32,331 bases of DNA from Coemansia sp. RSA 487 (Eukaryota; Kickxellomycota; Kickxellomycetes; Kickxellales; Kickxellaceae), in contig JANBRJ010000135.1 of assembly GCA_027577595.1 (NCBI GenBank), positions 1 to 32,331 of the forward strand, in the 5' to 3' direction. This document shows positions 8,112-18,152 of this stretch, one piece after another. Made by a program: the position numbers and the translations under genes. The notes beneath the pieces are model-generated. The model was not told the DNA's origin, did no database searches, and was given only the letters and a program-made list of their open reading frames with translations. Numbering within the stretch: the first letter of the stretch is position 1; the number at the start of each line of letters is the position of its first letter.

Positions 8112-11100
8112 ATGGACACCGACAATGAAGGTGGTGGCGGCGGCAGCAAGTATATTGTAGCTGGCCACGAAGTGTCGGCCCTTGAGTTTGACAAAAAGCT
8201 GTTCTATCTCTACGGGTACCCGAGCTCTTTGGAGTGCACGCTGGAACGCCAGGAGATGGACTCCTCTGATGCGCAGGGTGAGGAACTGCGTCGCCGCTAC
8301 AGTGTCAAGCTGAAGCTAGAGAGCGAGCTGACAAAGCTCGGCGCCAGAATAACGGTCAATGTCGAAGATAGCCAGCTGGCAGACTTTGTTGTTATACCAG
8401 ATGACGTAATGCTCCATGTCGAAAAGTTTCAGCACCCAGGTTTTGTTCTTCCCAGCTGTCCCGTGCTTAGCGAAACTCTGCTGCTGAAGAACCTCCAAGG
8501 TACAGTATTCATATGTGCCAATGCCTAATGCTGAACTTGTCTTGTTTTCATTTATGCTGTATACTAACTGCTGAATTATCTGCTTTATTTGACATGCAAT
8601 TGCGCTCTCCTCCCTACCCCCGTTCCCCAGAGTTTAGGCGCCAATCCAGCAAACCCTGATTCCGACGCAACCAGCATAAATGCTCTAACGAAAGATAGCG
8701 TCGAGTCCAAAGACCATGCGGTTTTAACGAATGAACAGTGTCTGGCTAAAGAGGCAGCCGCAGAGAACATAGTAGCAATGGCTCAGCCGCATTCAACCGG
8801 AAAACGGCGCCATGGTAGCGACACTGATATCGATATTGATTCGGATGGCAACGGCGACTATACATCATTTGATCTCGATGCTGACGAGCAGCGCGAGCGC
8901 ACAGAATGGCACAGGATGCTTTCTGCAGCGCTGACAGGGGACGTTGTTGTTAGCGAGAAAAAGCGACTCAACACACAGTCTGACGGATACCTGCTCAACT
9001 TGACAGACAATGAGTATGCCGAACACCTGAGCGAACTGTTGGAGAATAACGATTACCGTGCAGTGTTTAAACATCTGCACATAGACCTTTGGCTGGGCTG
9101 CCGTGCGGTCCTTCGTGGACGGACGCCACAGCAAGAGAAACAGACTGTCGAATCCCTACGTGCAGTCCACGCAGACACTGCGTTGCGCGCGGTTATAGAG
9201 TTCAACGCCGACCGCGTTGTTTCAAGCACAGGCACTAGTGACGACCAACCGCCTTCCGCACAAAACGACTTTAGCGCGCAATGTCTGCTGCAGGCACAAA
9301 AGCTCTTGCGCAGACTGGATTATGTAGAGTGCATGTACCCAAACCTAAAGACCCTGAGCGATGCTAAGCCGCTGTATGCTTCAAAGCAGTTTCAGGAACG
9401 TCTTGCAGCAATAACCTCGTGGACAAACATTTCAGTGAGGCTCGGGGTTCTATATACGATGCTTCAGCGGTGGACTGGAAGCCAGGACCTAAATCTTTAC
9501 TCGACATCAAGTCCAGAGAAGTATGAGAGCACAACTGTCGGAATCACTGATAAACCCACAAACATGCCGCGGACGCCGGGCCAGAGCATTGGCTTTGCGC
9601 CCAGCCCAGGCGGCACATCTGCAAGCTATTCGACAAGCCGCCAACACTCGCTGTCAAGCGCGTCCCGGAAGGGATTCAAGCACACGCCTTTTGTAGAGCA
9701 GCTTCTCAAGGAAAACGGGCTAAAGAAGATCTTTGATCAAAGCATCCTTACAGAGCTCGTGACGGTTATGAAGTCAGCGAGGAAGGATATGATTGCAAAC
9801 GCAGATATGATCTGCGAGATAGGTCTTCCGGTCACAAGCCGCCATATGCAGATGCTGCTGCTCTTTGCCCCGCGTCTACTGCAAACGTGCTTGCAGATCC
9901 GGCTAGAAGGCGCTGAAAACTTGGTTAACCCAGCGCCGGCGCAAGTAGAGCAGCTGATCGAGGATATCAAGGATTCACTTGCTGCTGCCTGTAGCGTCAA
10001 ACGCTCGTTCATTGAGCTGACAGTTCCAACAAACAAGTGGAATCCAGGCGTCGAGCTCGATCCGCAATACGACCATATCCTACTTTCTTGTTTACAAACC
10101 TACTTTAGACTGCTCCACCGCAAGATGATGAACAGCAGCGGGAGCGGAATCACAAAGGTCTTTGAGATTCTCGAGAACCAGTGGCCGTTCTTGCTAGAGA
10201 TATCAAAGGACATTGAGGGCGGATATATGGAGGTGGCAACGCGGTACTGCCAGCAGGTGCGGCTCCATATGCACCTGTGGACTATCATGCTTGCAAACAT
10301 TCTCAAAGGCCCACAGAAATACGATGTCATGCACTCGCGCGATCTTAGCAAGTGGGTGAGCCGTGTGTTGCAGCTGATCCGGCCGCCAATCCTTAAGGGC
10401 CAGCGACTTGTGCGTACAATCCAGAACGCAGTAGCCAACTCGACGGACTACACGTTCGATGACCCGTTTTCGCTTCTTGGCCAGCTAGTCGATACAAAGC
10501 ACGTTTTGATTTACACGTCAGGCGAGTGGGAGTCCCAGGGTATTTACATCATTGGAAGCAAGGGACTGGTAGAAGATCCGAAAATTGTAAAGACGATGCT
10601 TTCTGCGTACATTGTCAGTGATAACGTTCGTTTACAAGTCGACAAGGTCTGCTATCTTCTTGTTGTTCGCACAGATGCCGAGTTTAACTGGACTGGGGCA
10701 ACAATAATGCCCAAACCAGGCGAGATACAGTACCAAGACTTGGATCTTGTGCCTGGCCAGATGCGGCTGATTTCGCCTGGGCTTGACAGGCTCGAGATTC
10801 ATCGCATGTGGTTGGAGAAGATCAACGTCGCGGACATGCTTTTACCTGGTGAGATGGCCACAGAGGCTACTGACGAGATCCTCGATAAGTATGTAAGGAC
10901 CGGGCGCGGCAACAACCGCAATAGCACAGGCAGCCAGAGCAACAAGAGCAGCAATAACTGCAATAGCACAGGAAATCAAAGTAGAAAGAGCAGCGAGAGC
11001 TATGCGGGGAGTAGCAAGCGATTCTCAGGGTCTACTACAAGTGGTCGGAGTAGCATGCGCGACGAAAAGAGTGGCAAACCTAAAGGTGCGCGTGTGTCTA

Positions 11101-14100
11101 GTGAGCGCACGATTGACGATGAGCTGAACAACATTGGTACCACTGGGAGCGACTTTGATGCACTGCGACCGGACTTGGCGCCATTTGAGCGCAAACTTGA
11201 CATGATGAACAATCCCCCCGGAAGCGCTGCCGCCCGACGTGCCCTTGTTTCGGGTAGCTCCGATGACGCTTCAAAGAGAGACAGCATAAAACCTCCAGCG
11301 CCAGCACACGTACGCGAGCTTACCCGCGCGCATACGCCAGAAGTGCATAAGGAGTGGACCTTGCTCAAGCAGAGCATAGTGAGGATGCTGGATGCGCTCA
11401 CTCAAATCCCTGATATGCTGCGCACACTGCACATTGATGTGCATGAGCGAGCATTCTATGAGGCACTGACCATTCGGATTGCAAGTCCCGGCAGCAGCAC
11501 GGCGCGTCATACCGATGTCTCTGCCCTGTCACACAATAGTGAGCAGCATGGGTCTCCCGGAAGCAAACACAACAGTATTGACTCTTTGAGCCAACCTGCA
11601 TTTGACACTATGGCGTGCCGCGGCGCGAACTGCGATCTTGTCGAGCAGGTACAGGAGGCATTTGCGTTTGTGTCGAATAACGCGGCTCGTGGGGCACGTT
11701 TTCTTGATCTCAAAGCCGAGCGCTATGTGCAGCTTGCGCTTATGCATATGTGCGTCGGGTGGTGCGGCTTTATCACTGAGGACTGCATGGCCAACGAAAA
11801 GCGCACATTCCGCTGGGCTGTGCAGGCCCTTGAGTCAACCATGCGCGTCTGCAAGGACAATACGATCCAAGTGCTCAATCGTGAAGACTGGCAGCTAATG
11901 AAGACGCAGGTTGCCGGATGTCTGACGCTGATGATTAGCCACTTTGACATTCTTGGCGCACGCAACGAGGAGCTGAAGATCAAGGAGCTCCAGAAAGAGC
12001 GCGAGGAGCTCAAGAATTCGGATGTCCCAAGTGTGCTTTTGTCCTTGAACAGCATCAGCGCCAACATTCGCACCCAGCTGATGCAGCGACAAAGAGTGGA
12101 CCATTCGCAGCAGGTGGATCTGATGCGTGACGAGTACTTGGCCGACGACGGAAGAATCGGCCATGTTTTGGAGGTGACAGCACGGCCTGAAGACCAGACG
12201 CTTCGCTTGTTGGCTGCATCAAAGAGCAACATCACTATTCGCTGGCAGCTTGGGCGCTACATAGGAGGTGGTGCTTTCGGGGCGGTGTACGTTGGGTACA
12301 ATCTGGATACTGGCGATCTGATGGCGGTTAAGGAAATTCGCTTCCCTGCTCGGCCTCTGGACCGCGTGGCAGGCATAGCCAACGCAAACAATACCAACCA
12401 TGGCCCAGGCGATGACGTACAAGGCGATCAGGACAACTTTGGCTCAAAGATTGTTCGCGAGATGGAGATTATGTCGATGATGCAGCACGAAAACATTGTC
12501 ACATATTATGGAATTGAGGTCCACCGCGAAAAGGTGTATCTCTTTATGGAGCTATGCACAAAGGGGAGCCTGGCGCAGTTAATCAAAGATCAGGGCCGCC
12601 TCGATGAGGAAACAGTCCAGCTTTACGTGACTCAGATGCTGCGCGGCCTGCAGTACCTGCACGAGGCTGGGATCTGTCACCGTGATATCAAGAGCGACAA
12701 CACGCTGCTTGACGAGAACATGAACATCAAGCTTGTTGACTTTGGTGCTGCAAGAGTGCTGAACCAGCAGTCGGCTGCAGCTGCCACCCGCAAAACACGC
12801 GTTGTAAGGGAAGGCGGCAAAATGTCACTGGCTGGCACACCAATGTACATGGCGCCTGAGGTTATTGCTGGGAGCAATGGCGGTGCAGCCGGCAATGTTA
12901 ACGGCGGCAGCGTTGCGGCACGCCATGAGTTTCGGCCTGGCGCGTTCGGCGCTCAGGACATCTGGTCGCTGGGCTGCTGTGTCGTGGAGATGGCCACAGG
13001 CCACCCGCCATGGGCACACTTGGACAACGAATGGGCAATCATGTACCATGTTGTTTCAGGAGATCCACCCCTTCCCAGTTCATCCGAAGTCAGCAACGGT
13101 TGTATGCAATTTATCAAACGTTGTCTCAATAGACAGCCCGCAGACCGTCCTGGAGCGGCTGAGCTGCTTCGGGACGAATGGCTTGCTGACACAATAAAAA
13201 GCCTAGAGCGAGCTGTACCCCAGAATCAGCAGCCTTCCAGACTTACTTCCGAACCATCGGACTGCGTGCCCAACCTTGGACTGCTTCCGACAGGGACCGT
13301 CGAACAGAAACAAAGCGATGATGTATCACACGCCCACAGGGCTAACAACCCAATGGACCCAATGTTTGGCGTGATTGGCAAAGATGACGCACACATGCAC
13401 TCTTATAGTTCTGTTGGCTCTGTGGGCTCGGCCTCCAACCCAGCAAACCGCTCCCGCGCATCGAGCATTAGCCGCAAGAACTTATCCGGTGATCTGCGCT
13501 TTGTGCCTCTAGACACAAATGCTACAAATCCCGAGACAATGCTTTCGCTGATTGACCACCGATCAATTGGCGGCAGCTACAGTAGCGGAGACCGGAGCCC
13601 TAGCGGCATTGGAACAGGATTTCATGGTACGCTGGGCGGGCTTCGGAATCCAATGTCGAGCATTGGAATGTCGCCGTTGGCTCGGACGCCTGGTAGCCCT
13701 GGGTCGATAACCTCGCTGCACGGGGCGTGGCCATACAACAAGGACACTACTGGCCTTGGCAGTTCCGGCACTGGCGCTAACAGCAGCAATAGCAATAGCA
13801 TCAGCATCTCTGCGCTTGCGTCTATTACACCTACTCAGACAGCCCCACCGCTAGTGTTGTCTGCATCAACAGGATCGATTGCAGGACCGCATGCTGGCAC
13901 TCTTGTGACTGGCGGGGTTGGGATGGGCAGCACAGCTGCTGCAGCTGCTCCCAGCGACTCGCTGCGGTCAGCTGGATTGGAGCTTGCGGCGATGTACTCG
14001 AGCCCATCGGCGATCTACCAGGCAATTAGCGGGACCAGTAGCAACAGCGTGCGCATAAATGCCACGGATAGCAGCATGCCCTCATCAAGGCTACAGCATG

Positions 14101-14801
14101 CCATGCTAATGGACTCACCAGTCGACTCAGTGACAGCGGCAAGCGAGCTTAATCAGTTCACAACTAGCTCTGCAGACGCGAGCAGACCTATGAGCAGCTC
14201 AGGTGGTGGCAGCAATGCAGATGTGCTGCCTAATAGCTATGACAACAACAGCGCGCCAGCGAAAGAGAGCTTTCCTTTGGAAGACGCTGGTACGGATGCT
14301 TCGGCATCTATGCTGTCTAATGACGAGATGCAGGACCTCAGTGAGACGACGCGTAATGTGGTTACGGCAATGTTGAGCATGCCGCTAGAAGGTGTGGATG
14401 TTGCGGGCGTAGCAGGCTGGCTGGGCGAGGGAAACACGCCGATGGAGCTTTTGGATGCCGAGGAGATCAAGGAGACGGTTGCAACCACAAGCCATATCGT
14501 AGCCCGGCAGCGCGAGCAGCAAATTCGCCGCCAGCAAGTGATGAGAAATTATATGAACCGTCAAAAGGCCCAAGACGACCCATCATCAAAAGACAAGGCT
14601 GCAAGCGGAGCAATGCTTGGCGCCAGTAGCAATGCGGGTACATCAGGAGGCAATGGCTCGCAGATTGCTGGAAAGGAACAAAGGATCGAGCCTCCTTCAG
14701 TATTCCCTTTGCCGCCAGACGATACTGAAGATGAAGAGTATGGATACGAATACGATAGAGAGGCTGAGGACGAGTATGAAAGCGGTAGTGATGCTGAATA
14801 A
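8112..14801 (+). CDS. SSK2: MAP kinase kinase kinase, Ssk2/Ssk22/Wis4 type
   Basis: This is the top kinase of the stress (HOG/p38-type) MAPK cascade, normally activated by the Ssk1 response regulator, and it phosphorylates a Pbs2-type MAPKK. I read exon 1 at 8112-8499 and exon 2 at 8638-14801, giving 2,183 residues (yeast Ssk2 has about 1,579, S. pombe Wis4 about 1,400). The family-specific segment TEWHRMLSAALTGDVV lies near 215-230. A long helical regulatory region runs to about 1,320. The kinase domain covers about 1330-1646, with the Gly-loop GGGAFG from 1339, K1361 in AVKEI, HRD D1479, D1497 in DFG and GTPMYMAPE. All catalytic residues are present. A Ser/Thr/Gly-rich tail of about 540 residues follows, ending in an acidic, Tyr-containing terminus; in yeast the kinase lies near the C-terminus. 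A low-complexity insert lies between beta3 and helix C, and another after the APE motif. AATAAA (14800-14805) overlaps the stop codon. Confidence 0.93.
8500..8637 (+). other. Spliceosomal intron in SSK2
   Basis: The intron is 138 nt. The donor is AAG|GTACAG and there is a perfect TACTAAC branch point at 8562-8568. Unspliced, exon 1 meets a stop at 8526-8528. The acceptor TTTAG|GC at 8637 restores the frame from this donor. A CAG at 8628-8630 is also possible if a weaker donor (ACA|GTATTC, 8506) is used. The protein would differ by only a few residues. Confidence 0.78.
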
Positions 14802-15303
14802 TAAAAGCTACCCGCTCTTCTATGTCTGTGTAGTTATTACATTTGTTTGCTGTTGTCTATTAGTTTATTCAAATCATATAAACGTGTAAGAGAAGCAGAG
14901 AGAAACGGGAAAGGTAGAGTTTCTTTGCCCCATAAAGACGGGGATAGCAATACTTGCAACAGCGGGTGCTTATCAGTTCAAAATTCAGTGACCTCTTTCT
15001 TAAGAGAAATCACAACAATTCGCAAAAGAAGCTTTCTTTTTATTGCGGAGGCTTTAGTATCCATGACTGAGATGGTAGCAACAGGCCATGGTTTGTTATT
15101 GCTGGCTCGATGAGTGTGAGCGCCTTCCAGAAAGCGCCAATGTGACGCTTTTGCGAACAGCAAGAGCAACCGTTTTTTCTGGTTGTCAGTCGGACTATTG
15201 AGTTTGGCCATTCGTTTTAAAATCGGGTGTTTGTCAAAATTTCGTCAACGACACAGAACCACACCCCTCCTTTCTCAGCAAACAGTTGATATTATTGGTG
15301 TTG

Positions 15304-15432
15304 ATGAATAATCTCCTCAGAGTGTATTCAAAAAAGCTGGGCAAAGTTTTGGTATGGTGGATTGGGCTCCCAGCTCATCCTGAAGATATCATCAGCAAAA
15401 TTATACTCGCCCCTTCAATCTTAGAAAGATAA
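15304..15432 (+). CDS. Candidate 42-residue small ORF (doubtful)
   Basis: This is an ATG-to-TAA frame starting MNNLLRVYSKKLGKVLVWWI. It is basic at the N-terminus, then aliphatic and aromatic, with a GLPAHPEDII segment in the middle. It resembles neither a known family nor obvious random AT-rich translation. It could be a tiny mitochondrial-type peptide or chance. There is no supporting promoter or poly(A) evidence. Confidence 0.15.
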   Translation: MNNLLRVYSKKLGKVLVWWIGLPAHPEDIISKIILAPSILER

Positions 15433-15781
15433 AGAAACAAGCAAACTAGCCTAAAAGTATCTGCAAGTAGCACTCATCATTGGAGGTTTAGTTCATAAAG
15501 TTTCTTCCCAAAAAAACGGGGGTTCTGGGGAACCCATCGCCTAGTAGTCGACCATTGGTGCAGCTCATGTCGTTTATGGTTTGGGTTCATCTGGACATAA
15601 AAAAAAAGGCTGGTTTAACATCTTTTTCTTTTGTCATTTTCGTTTTACCCGTTTTGCCCGAATGTATGTGCTATACTTTCTCTATAGGCAATACAACAGA
15701 ACACAGCTGAAGTGGAATGAAACTGAGAGGTTCTATCCAAAAAAAATTGAAAGAAATAATCGCAAGATTTTCGTCCAAAGC

Positions 15782-15790
15782 AAAAAAAAA
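15782..15790 (-). terminator. RNA polymerase III terminator of tRNA-Lys
   Basis: Nine A on the plus strand read as nine T on the tRNA strand, starting 6 nt past the tRNA 3' end. This is the standard Pol III stop. Confidence 0.85.
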
Positions 15791-15795
15791 GATTT

Positions 15796-15867
15796 CGCCA
15801 CCTGTGGGGCTCGAACCCACAACCTTGAGGTTAAAAGCCTCACGCTCTACCATTGAGCTAAGGAGGC
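15796..15867 (-). tRNA. tRNA-Lys (anticodon UUU), no intron
   Basis: On the minus strand all cloverleaf parts are visible. The acceptor stem is GCCTCCT / AGGTGGC, the D-arm is GCTC-AATGGTA-GAGC, the anticodon arm is TGAGG-CTTTTAA-CCTCA with TTT at 34-36, and the T-arm is GTGGG-TTCGAGC-CCCAC. G73 is the discriminator, as in yeast tRNA-Lys. It decodes AAA (and AAG by wobble). A box (TAGCTCAATGG) and B box (GGTTCGAGCC) promoters are internal. CCA is not encoded. The acceptor stem has one U4-U69 mismatch; the other six pairs are canonical. Confidence 0.95.
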
Positions 15868-16752
15868 TCAGTTTCCTCGGAGGATTTAGAAAAGTACCTA
15901 CTGTAGTGTATATCTTTTTGCGTAAAGAAAAATCTTGCTAGCCAAATAAAGCAATTACAGATGCTGTGACTTTTACATCTATTTGGCTTCCGCGTGTACA
16001 ACCGAACGGATTGCTGTATTTTCTATATACAAAGAGACTCAAATAGCTCTTGCTATTATTTATAATTCGCTGCAGAATGGTGGATAAAAATATCACATAC
16101 TCTCCCTCTGGTCAACAGGTGTTTAAGACAAGGCTTGCTGGATGTTGTTATGGCTCTTGTAGCAAATGACTGTGTTGGTGGCTGTGCTACTTCTTTCAGT
16201 TTGCTTGTGTAGATAGATGATTCATACGAACATGTAGTGGTATCCTTTTTGTTTAATGTTGGGAAAATATGCACAGATCACACCATCGTTGATGGGGAGG
16301 AGAGAGGAAAGTGGAGAGATAGAATCCCACTACTGTGTGAACTAAGTTTCTCTTTTGTTGCTGTTCTTTCTTGTTTCCTTTCTTGGAAAAGCGGAATTCT
16401 GGTACCAAGCGGTAGCATGGGATGTGATTGGCTACATTTCAGTTGATTGCCGCAAATCGCATTGCGTCAGAGCAAGTCTTCCAGCAAAAATTTTCTAAAC
16501 AAGCAATAAGCAAGCTGAAGAGCAATGCTTGCCAATCGATTCCGCTCCAAACTACCAAGTGCGTAACAAGGGAATAAATATCCAATACACATCTTTCCTC
16601 TCCACCCTTTTTTCTTATCCTAGCCAGTATTTTTCTCTTCTTCACGCTAGCTTTATCTATTTTTGTCTACTCTCAAAAAAAACAAAAACAATCTGTTTTT
16701 TTTACTTTCACCACTGTACATTCTTACAAGTCACACTACTTCTTCACTTACG
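15868..16752. other. Upstream region of the cystathionine beta-lyase gene
   Basis: This 885-bp spacer contains CCAAT boxes (ATTGG 16427-16431; CCAAT 16532-16536 and 16582-16586) and TGCGTCA at 16455-16461, a bZIP-like half site. The last 100 bp are a strongly pyrimidine-rich leader. No CACGTG is present. Minus-strand frames (16056-16274, 16439-16645) look like noise. Confidence 0.55.
16427..16586. promoter_or_regulatory. Three CCAAT boxes upstream of STR3
   Basis: ATTGG lies at 16427-16431, CCAAT at 16532-16536 and CCAAT at 16582-16586, i.e. between about 167 and 326 bp before the start codon. They are potential Hap2/3/5 sites by core sequence only; CCAAT is short enough that some may be chance. 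Confidence 0.35.
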
Positions 16753-17976
16753 ATGGCTGATACAACTACAGAGTCCACACGTCCCACACGGTACCACCTG
16801 GCAACGGAGCTGGTGTACATTGACGGCGATGCAGTCAACGACAATTATAACGCTGCATCGGTGCCCATCTACCAGACGGCAACGTTCAAGCAAGAGAACG
16901 CAGACGGGAGCGGTGGCGAGTACGACTACACGCGGTCCGGAAACCCAACTAGAACAGCAGTGGAGGCGCACATGGCCAAGATAATGAAGGCGCAGCGGGC
17001 ATTCGTGGTGTCGACGGGTATGACAGCTCTAGATGTGATCCTTCGGCTTGTCAAGAGCGGGCAAGAGATCATCGCGGGAGATGACCTGTACGGCGGAACC
17101 AACCGGCTTCTGACGTACGTGTCGCAGTTTAACGGCGTCAAAGTACACAACGTCGACACTACTAGCGTGGCCAAGGTTGAGGCGCGGTTGGATCCAATCA
17201 AGACACGGATTGTGCTGATTGAATCCCCAACCAACCCGCTTATCAAGATCGCTGATATCCGTGCAATTGCTGCCAAAATGCACGCAACGTGTCCGAATGC
17301 GCTGCTGGTGGTTGATAACACCATGATGTCGCCGTACTTGCAGAACACGTTGGATCTGGGCGCAGATATCGAGTACCATTCGGGTACAAAGTACCTTTCG
17401 GGCCATCACGATCTGATGGCAGGCGTCATTGGATGCAAGGAAGCGCACGTGTCGGAGCAAGTGTACTATGTAATCAATGCGAGCGGCTCGGGGCTCGGTC
17501 CATTCGACTGCTGGCTACTGCTGCGGGGCGTCAAGACGCTGGGCATCCGCATGGAGAAGCAGCAGAGCAACGCGGTCCTGATTGCGGCGTTCCTCGAGGC
17601 CCAGGGCTTCAAGGTCCATTACCCGGGACTCAAGTCTAATCCGCAGTACGAGCTGCACAAGTCGATGTCCTCGGGTCCTGGCGCCGTGCTGAGCTTCGAG
17701 ACCGGCGATGTGGCGATGTCGGAGAGAATTGTCGAGAGCACAAGGCTCTGGGGCATCTCGGTCAGCTTCGGGTGCGTCAACTCGATTATCTCGATGCCGT
17801 GCAAGATGTCGCATGCTTCAATCCCCGCTGAGGTCCGCAAGCAGCGGCGTCTTCCCGAGGACCTGATAAGACTGTGCGTCGGAATCGAGCACCCTGACGA
17901 TCTGATCAACGATCTTACCAGCGCATTGACAAAGGCCGGCGTAGAGGTAAAGTCTGTTGAAGCTTCTTCATCGTAA
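16753..17976 (+). CDS. STR3: Cystathionine beta-lyase (PLP enzyme, Str3 type)
   Basis: This is a 407-residue enzyme of the Cys/Met-metabolism PLP family. It most likely cleaves cystathionine to homocysteine, pyruvate and ammonia in transsulfuration toward methionine. PLP-site features are visible: YTRSGNPTR with Y59 and R61, VVDNTMMSPY with D188, and the Schiff-base lysine K213 in SGTKYLSGHHD. Segments such as SGHHDLMAGVIG, FDCWLLLRGVKTLG and SFGCVNSIISMPCKMSHASI are characteristic of fungal beta-lyases rather than of Cys3-type gamma-lyases, which is why I prefer beta. The substrate call rests on this resemblance. I chose the ATG at 16753 because the open frame upstream has no ATG and encodes only leader-like sequence. 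No peroxisomal or mitochondrial signal is obvious (C-terminus ASSS). The gene converges on the phosphotransferase gene, 176 bp apart. Confidence 0.92.
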   Translation: MADTTTESTRPTRYHLATELVYIDGDAVNDNYNAASVPIYQTATFKQENADGSGGEYDYTRSGNPTRTAVEAHMAKIMKAQRAFVVSTGMTALDVILRLVKSGQEIIAGDDLYGGTNRLLTYVSQFNGVKVHNVDTTSVAKVEARLDPIKTRIVLIESPTNPLIKIADIRAIAAKMHATCPNALLVVDNTMMSPYLQNTLDLGADIEYHSGTKYLSGHHDLMAGVIGCKEAHVSEQVYYVINASGSGLGPFDCWLLLRGVKTLGIRMEKQQSNAVLIAAFLEAQGFKVHYPGLKSNPQYELHKSMSSGPGAVLSFETGDVAMSERIVESTRLWGISVSFGCVNSIISMPCKMSHASIPAEVRKQRRLPEDLIRLCVGIEHPDDLINDLTSALTKAGVEVKSVEASSS

Positions 17977-18152
17977 ATAAGCTCTTTGCGGAGGAGATAA
18001 TGAATGCGCAGTGAGTGAGTGAGTTTGGGCGGGTCCAGAATGCATTGAAGCAAGCTTCTTGAACCAAAGTTCTTCATTTTTCTTATACTTTTGTTTTTTG
18101 TTCTTTAAATGCCATTATACTTTACATAAAAGTATAGATAAAATTAGAAAAA

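Larger units (their letters stand above)
14802..15795. other. Spacer between SSK2 and tRNA-Lys
   Basis: About 1 kb is without a convincing gene. It holds the SSK2 3' end, a 42-codon candidate small ORF at 15304-15432, and a short perfect hairpin, GGGTTC-TGGG-GAACCC, at 15520-15535. Plus-strand frames at 14847-15113 and 15581-15856 have no recognisable content, and the second runs through the tRNA. Confidence 0.55.

Noticed and set aside
15520-15535. Hairpin as a terminator or regulatory RNA
   Set aside because: A 6-bp stem with a 4-nt loop is too small to support a function, and fungal genes do not end at such hairpins.
15868-16752. Direct Cbf1 control of STR3
   Set aside because: I scanned the spacer for CACGTG and CACATG on both strands and found none, so the idea has no sequence support here.
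16663-16752. 30-codon N-terminal extension of STR3
   Set aside because: No ATG occurs in the extension, and it encodes a pyrimidine-rich leader.
16753-17976. Cystathionine gamma-lyase (CYS3) as the identity of the PLP enzyme
   Set aside because: The SGHHDLMAGV, FDCWLLLRG and SFGCVNSIISMP segments fit fungal beta-lyases (Str3/met-2 type) better. Gamma-lyase activity cannot be excluded outright.
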